From assembly GCA_020850915.1 (NCBI GenBank), contig JADZDV010000126.1, positions 1 to 9,825 on the forward strand: a stretch of DNA of 9,825 nt, given 5' to 3'. This DNA is from Chloroflexota bacterium (lineage in GTDB: Bacteria > Chloroflexota > UBA6077 > JADZDV01). A program made the translations under genes and the position numbers. A model generated the notes under the pieces. That model was not told the origin of the DNA. It did no database searches and saw only the letters and a program-made list of their open reading frames with translations. Shown here one piece after another: positions 5,202 through 9,825 of this stretch; position 1 is the first letter of the stretch, and every line of letters begins with the position of its first letter.

Positions 5202-6413
5202 ATGCCGAGAATTCGCTCGATCACGCTGGGGCTTCGTCCTCGCGGGTCTGCCGCGGACGCCGTCCGTGATGCCACGGGCTGGCTTGTCGCGGCGCGCGAC
5301 CTCTTCACCATCCAGGGTTTCGACGTTCAGACCACCCGTGTGAGCCTGCCGCCCGTGGCGGAACTGGCGCCGGAGCCGGTGTCCCTCCGACGGCTCGCGC
5401 GTGAGCTCGACGCGCTGGCGGGTGTCGTCGGGGGGCCCGATTACGTGGCGCTCGGACCGCTGCGACCGGGTGATGGGGAGAAGCTGGAGCGTCTCGCGGG
5501 CGAGCTACCTGCCGCGCTCGCGGAAGCCCGTCGCGTGTTTGCCTCGATCGAGACGACCCATGCCGGGCGAGTCTCCTACCGTGCGTGTGCCGCGTACGGC
5601 CGCATCGTGCGCGCCCTCGCGGAAACGACGGCGAACGGTTTCGGCAACCTCCAGTTCACCGCCTCCGCCGGTTGCGGTCCGGACATTCCCTTCTTCCCGG
5701 TCGCGTATCACCTCTCCGATGAGCCCGCCTTCAGCGTGGCGCTCGAGGCTGCCGACCTGGCTGGCGCGGCGATGGAAGGCGACGGCTCGCTCCGCGACGC
5801 GGAGAAACGCTTCGCGGCCTCCGTTGCGACGCTCCGAGCGCGCGTGGACGACGTGGCGAGTCGATTGGTCGGCGAGACTGGCGTACGCTACGCTGGCGTC
5901 GATCTCACGCCGGCGCCGTTCCCTGAAGATGGCGCCAGCGCCGCCGGCGCGCTGGAGCGACTGGGAGTTGGCACGTTCGGCGCACCGGGCACGCTGGCGG
6001 CAAGCTCCCTCTGGACGCGCGCTCTGCGCCAGGAGGCGGCGCGCGGGACCGGCTTCGACGGCCTCATGCTGCCAGTGCTGGAGGACAGCGTGCTGGCACG
6101 CCGCGCCGGGGAGCGTAGCTACGGCTGGCACATGCTGCTGCTGTCGTCGGCGGTTTGCGGCACCGGGCTCGACACTGTGCCCCTACCCGGAGACGTGTCA
6201 GAAGAGACCCTGGCGCTCTTCGCAGCGGACGTGGCGACGCTGTCGCTCGTGATGCAAAAGCCGCTCACCTGCCGGCTGCTTCCCGTGCTGGGCAAGGGAG
6301 CCGGCGAGCGGACGACCTTTGACTTCCCGTATTTCGCCAATGGAGCGGTGCTGGACGTGACTCCCGCGAGCGGCCGGCTGCTGGCGCGCGGCCTGGCGGA
6401 TGAACAGCCGTGA
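5202..6413 (+). CDS. UPF0210/DUF711 family protein
   Basis: A 403-residue cytoplasmic protein of the DUF711 (UPF0210) family, whose structure is related to glycyl-radical-type barrel folds but whose reaction is not established. Family landmarks in order: IRSITLGL at 4-11, NGFGNLQFTASAGCGPDIPF (145-164), the GVDLTPAPFPED segment (232-243), MLPVLEDSVLARR (289-301), CGTGLDTVPLPGD (319-331) and KPLTCRLLPVLGKGAGE (353-369) with DFPYFANGAV. Length and ends match the family. The ATG at 5202 is preferred: a G-run at 5189-5194 is seven bases upstream and the product begins as family members do. An ATG at 5181 lacks a ribosome binding site. Its stop overlaps the next start (GTGA), so the two are co-translated. 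Relatives in other bacteria are often beside an ACT-domain (UPF0237) gene; none is here. Confidence 0.92.
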   Translation: MPRIRSITLGLRPRGSAADAVRDATGWLVAARDLFTIQGFDVQTTRVSLPPVAELAPEPVSLRRLARELDALAGVVGGPDYVALGPLRPGDGEKLERLAGELPAALAEARRVFASIETTHAGRVSYRACAAYGRIVRALAETTANGFGNLQFTASAGCGPDIPFFPVAYHLSDEPAFSVALEAADLAGAAMEGDGSLRDAEKRFAASVATLRARVDDVASRLVGETGVRYAGVDLTPAPFPEDGASAAGALERLGVGTFGAPGTLAASSLWTRALRQEAARGTGFDGLMLPVLEDSVLARRAGERSYGWHMLLLSSAVCGTGLDTVPLPGDVSEETLALFAADVATLSLVMQKPLTCRLLPVLGKGAGERTTFDFPYFANGAVLDVTPASGRLLARGLADEQP

Positions 6414-6712
6414 AGTCGCTGGTCTATCTCGTCGCGGCGGTCCTCCTGCTCATCATGCTGATCTTCTACCGCAAACGCCTGAAAGTGGCCGTGCTGCTCG
6501 GCGGAGGGGTGTACCTGGGCCTGATCGTCATCAGGATGGCCACGAAGGCGGACGATCCCGATCGGTTTGCCGAGATCGGGCTGGCGCTGCTCCTGCTCGG
6601 GTTGGTGTGGCTGGTTGTCTGGCTGTCGACGCGCCTGATCGAGCGACGGAGGGCGAAGGGAGGACCACCTACTCCGATGGGGCGACGTTTTGCTCGCCGG
6701 GCGCGACGCTGA
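6410..6712 (+). CDS. Small three-helix membrane protein, coupled to the DUF711 gene
   Basis: A 100-residue hypothetical membrane protein. Hydrophobic segments at about 4-19 (LVYLVAAVLLLIMLIF), 25-41 (KVAVLLGGGVYLGLIVI) and 56-73 (IGLALLLLGLVWLVVWLS) suggest three membrane helices, with a basic C-terminal tail (RLIERRRAKGG, then RRFARRARR) that should lie in the cytoplasm. The GTG start overlaps the DUF711 stop by four bases, a translational-coupling arrangement, so the two genes form an operon. I do not recognise the family. The last 44 bases overlap the 3' end of the opposite-strand gene. The membrane prediction is clear from the sequence; any link to DUF711 function is only inferred from the coupling. 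Confidence 0.75.
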   Translation: MKSLVYLVAAVLLLIMLIFYRKRLKVAVLLGGGVYLGLIVIRMATKADDPDRFAEIGLALLLLGLVWLVVWLSTRLIERRRAKGGPPTPMGRRFARRARR

Positions 6713-7127
6713 TGCCGCGCTCCTCGAGCCGCCGCTGGACGAGGCGAAGCCGCTGGGCTGTCTCGACCATCAGCGCCTGGCCATCACACCGCGCGCTGGA
6801 GCTGTGAAAGCGATAGCCCGTCGAGAGCAGGCGTGAGGCCCGTGCGACTCGCTCCACGACGTCTACAAGCTGCTGGTGGGCGCGCGTGAAGCCTGGCGGT
6901 GGCTCCACCTGTTTCAGGATCACGGCCAGCCCGGCCGCTTCCCAGCGGTGGATGGCTGCCACGTTGGCGAGATCCTCCTCCTGGCCTTCCAGCGACGCCT
7001 TGACGAACCACGCCTCATGGAGGGCCGCGGTGCGTGAGAAGACGTGCTGGGCCAGCGCGCCGTACTCGGCGAGCTGCCGCGGGTCCACCGGGGGCTTGCC
7101 TCGGATGCCGAAAAGCTGGCTGAACAT
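6669..7127 (-). CDS. Conserved-looking hypothetical protein, function unknown
   Basis: A 152-residue soluble, mainly helical protein with no signal or membrane segment. It starts MFSQLFGIRGKPPVD and contains a helical stretch (about 17-72), a short VEPPPGF turn (74-80) and a second helical stretch (82-137) that has the look of an alpha-helical bundle. I cannot name a domain. The frame is open up to a TTG at 7187, but that TTG is the start of a TTGACA -35 box with a -10 17 bases later, so translation must begin downstream; ATG 7127 is the first good choice and leaves a 25-base leader. The ribosome binding site is weak. The 3' end overlaps the convergent membrane-protein gene by 44 bp. Third codon positions are mostly G/C, which supports real coding. 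Confidence 0.65.
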   Translation of the reverse strand: MFSQLFGIRGKPPVDPRQLAEYGALAQHVFSRTAALHEAWFVKASLEGQEEDLANVAAIHRWEAAGLAVILKQVEPPPGFTRAHQQLVDVVERVARASRLLSTGYRFHSSSARCDGQALMVETAQRLRLVQRRLEERGISVAPGEQNVAPSE

Positions 7128-7158
7128 CAAGGCCGTCAGGTCTGGGGGTGGTTGGGAC

Positions 7159-7187
7159 ACGATACAGAGTGCCCTGGGTGCTGTCAA
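7159..7187 (-). promoter_or_regulatory. Promoter of the hypothetical gene at 6669-7127
   Basis: On the minus strand, a perfect TTGACA (7187-7182) is followed after exactly 17 bases by TATCGT (7164-7159, four of six matches). Predicted start of transcription is near 7152. A second TTGACAGC copy lies 20 bp further upstream (7207-7200 region). This pair decides the start codon of the gene. Confidence 0.6.
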
Positions 7188-7292
7188 GCAGCGCTCGGGC
7201 TGTCAACACGTGGTCTCACGGCGTGCACGTGCTCCATCATTCGGGCGGGGCGGCGCAGGCGGGAGCGATCTGGAGGGGAAGGAAGGTGAGCA

Positions 7293-8087
7293 GTGGCGGT
7301 ACGGCGGGCGTTGACGATTGCCGGCTCTGATTCAGGCGGCGGGGCGGGCATTCAGGCCGACCTCAAGACGTTCTCAGCGCTTGGTGTGTACGGAGCGTCC
7401 GTGCTGACGGCGATCACCGCACAGAACACGATTGGCGTGACCGGCATTCATGAGATCCCGCGCGAGATGATCGAGGCGCAGATCGACGCGGTCCTGGCCG
7501 ATATTGGCGCGGATGCGGTGAAGACAGGCATGATCGCCAGCAGCGAGATCATTGACGCGGTGGCCGAGCGGGTCCAACGGCACGGCGTGACGCGGCTCGT
7601 GGTGGACCCGGTGATGGTCGCCAAGAGCGGCGACTCGCTGCTTCATCCCAGCGCCGTGGAGACCCTACGGCGGCGGCTCATTCCACTCGCGGCGGTGGTC
7701 ACCCCGAACCTGCCAGAGGCAGAGACGCTCACCGGCCGAGCGATCGCGACGCTGGCAGAGATGCGCGACGCGGCCCAGGCCATCGCGGACCTGGGCGCTC
7801 GGGCGGTGGTGGTCAAGGGCGGCCACCTGGCGGGCCCCGCGATCGACGTCCTGTTCGACGGGCAGCACTTTCACGAGCTGAGCGCGGAACGGGTCCAGAC
7901 GCGCAACACGCATGGCACGGGCTGCACGTTCGCCTCCGCCATCGCCGCCTTCCTGGCACGGGGAGAGACCGTGCCGTTAGCCGTGGCGCAGGCCAAAGAG
8001 TACCTGACCGGAGCGATCCGCAACGCCTATGATGTCGGCGCCGGCCACGGTCCGGTGCACCACTTCTGGCGGTGGTGGTCGGCCTGA
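7293..8087 (+). CDS. thiD: Hydroxymethylpyrimidine/phosphomethylpyrimidine kinase
   Basis: ThiD phosphorylates hydroxymethylpyrimidine and its monophosphate to the pyrophosphate used by ThiE in thiamine synthesis or salvage; it is a cytoplasmic ribokinase-fold enzyme. The 264-residue product has all landmarks: AGSDSGGGAGIQADLKTFSA at 10-29, ITAQNT (41-46), VVDPVMVAKSGDSLL (103-117), TPNLPEAETLTG (137-148), VVVKGGHL (172-179) and NTHGTGCTFASAIAAFLA (205-222), whose GTGC holds the anion hole and Cys211. Length is typical. The GTG start at 7293 is supported by GGAAGGTGAG directly upstream and by the family N-terminus. No other thi gene and no TPP riboswitch is seen nearby, so it may serve salvage. 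A hairpin follows the gene. The 165 bp upstream, shared with a divergent gene, holds no clear plus-strand promoter. Confidence 0.95.
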   Translation: MAVRRALTIAGSDSGGGAGIQADLKTFSALGVYGASVLTAITAQNTIGVTGIHEIPREMIEAQIDAVLADIGADAVKTGMIASSEIIDAVAERVQRHGVTRLVVDPVMVAKSGDSLLHPSAVETLRRRLIPLAAVVTPNLPEAETLTGRAIATLAEMRDAAQAIADLGARAVVVKGGHLAGPAIDVLFDGQHFHELSAERVQTRNTHGTGCTFASAIAAFLARGETVPLAVAQAKEYLTGAIRNAYDVGAGHGPVHHFWRWWSA

Positions 8088-8109
8088 TCAAGGCGGAGAC
8101 GCATGCCGT

Positions 8110-8160
8110 CGCGCGGGTGTATGACTGGGGCATTGACGCCACATACACCCGGCGTTTGCT
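8110..8160 (+). terminator. Hairpin after thiD, possible terminator or operator
   Basis: CGGGTGTATG (8114-8123) and its perfect complement CATACACCCG (8142-8151) form a 10-bp stem with an 18-base loop; three more pairs (8110-8112 with 8152-8154) extend it across a one-base bulge. It starts 23 bp after thiD and is followed by GTTTGCT, a weak T-run. The loop contains TTGACG, which could be a -35 for the next gene, so an operator role is the alternative. Confidence 0.45.
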
Positions 8161-8165
8161 ACTGT
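8133..8165 (+). promoter_or_regulatory. Weak promoter candidate for the exported protein gene
   Basis: TTGACG (8133-8138) and TACTGT (8160-8165), the latter with a TGn extension. The 21-base spacer is too long for a standard promoter, so either the extended -10 acts alone or this is chance. Confidence 0.25.
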
Positions 8166-8253
8166 AGACGAGATGGGCGATAGCGTCGGGTGAGGCGGGA
8201 CTCGCGGCCACTTCGGATGGCAGGCTCCGAGGTTGCCACGCCTGGAGGGCACA

Positions 8254-9306
8254 ATGGCTCAGTCGATTGGTCCGGGCCGATGGCGTGCAGTTGGGCCGTT
8301 GGCCTGGCTGGCGTGCCTGGTGTTGGTTCTGGCGGTAGTCGGCAGTCTCGTACGTGTCGTTGGAGCCGCGGCCGCTGACGATCAATCGATCGCCTATGTG
8401 CCGCGACTGCCGGAGATGACTGAACTCCTCGGCGTAAACCTACCAGGGTACAACGTAACGCCTGGCAAGGCAGAGGACGGGACGTGGGGTCTGACGGCTG
8501 ATTACCTGCTCGCCCCGACCGGCGTGAGTGCGCGGTACGAGCTGTTCGTCGCCGCCAGCGTGTTGACCTCGCCGACCGAGGCGGCCCAGTTCTTCCGAGA
8601 CCGAGCGGGTGGTCTGGAGACTGGCAACGAGCGGATGTCCGTGAGCGCCGAGCCTGTCGTGGCGCAGCGGTACCGGCTGGACGAGCTGCGGGAGTACCGC
8701 CTGATCTACGTTGGCCCCTCGAGCGGGCAGCGGGTTAGCAGCTACATCAGACTGGCGAGGCTCGGCCGATCGGTGACGATGGTCCAGGCGATTGGCAACC
8801 CGGAAGCCGATGACCGCGGCGCGATGGACAACGATCGCGCCTTGGCGCTGGCCCGGACCTTCGAGCTGGTGCTCGGGAGAATGCTCTGGTATCCGTCCGA
8901 TCCGGCGCATGCCACGCCCGGCCTGGACGCGCTGGCGCGCGAGTGGGGTCGGCATGGCTTCACGATCAGCGTCGAACCGACAGGCCACGGCGAGGCGTCC
9001 TGGCGAGTCTATCGCTGGTGCAAAGACAATCCAAACCCACCGTGCGACGACATGGTTGGCAATCAGATCGTGAATGGCGGCTGGGCCAAGGTGCTCTTCT
9101 ACTACGTCGAAGGACAGACCGCGGAGGGCGTCGTGATCGGCAGCGCCGCGTCGGACGTCCTGGCACTGGGGCCGGCCACCCTGACGCTACAGCCGTATGG
9201 CATGGCCCGGCTGGAGCAAGCGGGCCGCCAGATCGATCTGTGCGGGCCCGATTACCCGCGACTCGCGCCCGAGTCGGTGCGCAGGCAGTCGCCCTGCGGC
9301 GCCTAG
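8254..9306 (+). CDS. Exported protein of unknown function
   Basis: A 350-residue protein I do not recognise. A basic start (GPGRWRAVG) and a hydrophobic run at about 15-38 (PLAWLACLVLVLAVVGSLVR) form a signal peptide or anchor, with GAAAADDQ a plausible signal peptidase site near residue 40. The mature part has two regions: about 45-215, with repeated aromatic and charged segments (ADYLLAPTGVSARYELFVAA, TSPTEAAQFFRDRA, SYIRLARLGRSVTMVQAIGN, LARTFELVLGRM), and about 220-350, which contains all four exported cysteines (C256, C264, C330, C348), enough for two disulfides. The cysteine in the signal (C21) lacks a lipobox. The ATG at 8254 has GGAGG five bases upstream; an upstream ATG at 8233 has none. 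It is a single gene between thiD and non-coding DNA. Export is fairly sure; the role is unknown. Confidence 0.8.
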   Translation: MAQSIGPGRWRAVGPLAWLACLVLVLAVVGSLVRVVGAAAADDQSIAYVPRLPEMTELLGVNLPGYNVTPGKAEDGTWGLTADYLLAPTGVSARYELFVAASVLTSPTEAAQFFRDRAGGLETGNERMSVSAEPVVAQRYRLDELREYRLIYVGPSSGQRVSSYIRLARLGRSVTMVQAIGNPEADDRGAMDNDRALALARTFELVLGRMLWYPSDPAHATPGLDALAREWGRHGFTISVEPTGHGEASWRVYRWCKDNPNPPCDDMVGNQIVNGGWAKVLFYYVEGQTAEGVVIGSAASDVLALGPATLTLQPYGMARLEQAGRQIDLCGPDYPRLAPESVRRQSPCGA

Positions 9307-9322
9307 CGCTACGCCGCCTCGA

Positions 9323-9540
9323 TGGAGTCTGGTCGGCGTCAACAGCGTCGTCAGAGTCCCGTCGACGTGCGGCTGGAAACTTCCCAGCGCTGGCGACCCG
9401 GGGACTCCTGGCAAGCCTGGCAACGACTGCGCACAGCACAGCGAGATCCTACCGACCGAGTCGACGTTCAACGCGCTCAAGTCGTCGCCCTGGCAGTTGG
9501 AGCCCACGACCTTCAGCCTCTCTGGACTGACGTCGAGGGC
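9323..9540 (+). pseudogene. Possible gene remnant, start lost
   Basis: In this frame (first base at positions one more than a multiple of three plus one, e.g. GTC at 9332) the translation runs LVGVNSVVRVPSTCGWKLPS, then GDPGTPGKPGNDCAQ and STFNALKSSPWQLEPTTFSL. About four in five third positions are G or C up to about 9520, after which the bias fades. There is no ATG/GTG with a ribosome binding site at its left end, and the frame is offset from the upstream exported-protein gene. It could be a decayed gene, or a C-terminal extension of that gene lost by frameshift, or chance. I do not recognise a family. Confidence 0.25.
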
Positions 9541-9649
9541 GTATCGTCCTGCACAACCGGCCTCGTGGGTGTCCCATTCCGCGCCATCCCAACCAGGAGG
9601 CCTTGTCGCGGACCCCCGAGGCAGCAGTAGCCGCGCACTCGCCGAACGC

Positions 9650-9710
9650 CCGGATCGCCAGCACGCGGGACCGAGAGGGATCTGGCGCCCTCCAGACAAG
9701 CGCGATCCGG
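9650..9710 (-). terminator. Inverted repeat next to the E2 stop codon
   Basis: CCGGATCGC (9650-9658) and GCGATCCGG (9702-9710) are perfect 9-bp complements 43 bases apart, starting one base after the E2 stop. Inside lies a second stem TCTGG/CCAGA (9681-9685 with 9692-9696). The position suits the 3' end of the E2 transcript. The long loop and lack of a T-run make an intrinsic terminator uncertain. Confidence 0.35.
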
Positions 9711-9711
9711 C

Positions 9712-9825
9712 TCACGCGCCGACGAGCAGGGCTTCGGGATCCTCGATCAGCGACTTGACGCGCACGAGAAACTGCACTGCCTCGGCGCCGTCGACCAGCC
9801 GGTGATCGTAGCTCAGCGCCAGGTA
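9712..9825 (-). CDS. 2-oxoacid dehydrogenase E2 acyltransferase, C-terminal end only
   Basis: The last 37 codons of a dihydrolipoyl acyltransferase gene that enters from the right edge. The translation reads [20 protein letters not shown], then [17 protein letters not shown] and a TGA stop. DHRLVDG is the HxxxDG catalytic motif of the E2 acyltransferase domain, found in pyruvate, 2-oxoglutarate and branched-chain complexes, and the distance to the C-terminus is typical. The enzyme transfers the acyl group from lipoamide to coenzyme A and forms the core of the complex in the cytoplasm. [20 protein letters not shown] is closest in feel to succinyltransferases (SucB/OdhB), but this fragment cannot decide the substrate. 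The family call is firm. Confidence 0.92.
   Translation of the reverse strand, partial: YLALSYDHRLVDGAEAVQFLVRVKSLIEDPEALLVGA

Larger units (their letters stand above)
9307..9711. other. 405-bp gap without a clear gene; possible decayed coding segment
   Basis: No convincing start codon, ribosome binding site, tRNA or IS end is seen. One plus-strand frame, from about 9323 to 9540, has codon third positions that are mostly G or C, like the real genes nearby, and reads a Pro/Gly-rich segment with GDPGTPGKPGNDC. It has no start codon of its own. It may be the remnant of a gene. Other frames here look random. Confidence 0.35.

Noticed and set aside
5505..6131. Minus-strand 208-codon frame opposite the DUF711 gene
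   Set aside because: Antisense shadow of a gene with clear family motifs; its Arg/Ala/Gly-rich product has none.
9187..9699. Minus-strand 170-codon frame across the exported-protein end and the gap
   Set aside because: It is antisense to the end of the exported-protein gene, lacks G/C preference at third positions and shows no motif.
1..9825. Defence island, phage genes, toxin-antitoxin pair, tRNA or rRNA genes
   Set aside because: None of the proteins fits such systems and no tRNA T-loop or cloverleaf pattern was found. Neighbouring genes are housekeeping or isolated hypothetical genes.

Overview
The window is GC-rich bacterial chromosomal DNA with few GTG/TTG-free regions, short intergenic gaps and strong G/C preference at codon third positions. 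Gene content (UPF0210/DUF711 protein, pyruvoyl SpeD, C-terminal-processing-protease-like lipoprotein, ThiD, 2-oxoacid dehydrogenase E2) and an IS1182-like element would fit a Chloroflexota-type bacterium (for example Thermomicrobia or relatives), but no ribosomal marker is present and the assignment is a low-confidence inference.

Layout. 1-136: the 5' end of an alpha/beta hydrolase gene leaving the window on the minus strand. 241-2240: a complete 2,000-bp insertion sequence with 30-bp imperfect terminal inverted repeats and one long minus-strand transposase, inserted between the hydrolase gene and the divergent speD gene. 2605-2985: speD (S-adenosylmethionine decarboxylase) behind a long leader. 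3120-5039: two minus-strand genes, an S41/PDZ lipoprotein whose catalytic residues look lost, then a small membrane-anchored protein with an Ala/Ser/Thr-rich tail. 5202-6712: a translationally coupled plus-strand pair, a DUF711 protein and a three-helix membrane protein. 6669-7127: a minus-strand gene of unknown function whose 3' end overlaps the membrane protein gene. 7293-8087: thiD. 8254-9306: an exported protein of unknown function. 9307-9711: non-coding or decayed DNA. 9712-9825: the 3' end of a 2-oxoacid dehydrogenase E2 gene, leaving the window on the minus strand.

The genes do not form one pathway. They are mostly single housekeeping or hypothetical genes in alternating orientation, with three short same-strand or coupled units. 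I found no CRISPR array, phage module, toxin-antitoxin pair or defence island, and no convincing new multi-gene system. The best leads are the S41 homologue with an altered active site, the DUF711/membrane-protein pair, the structured leader and palindromes near speD and the S41 gene, the exported protein, and a possible decayed coding segment before the E2 gene.
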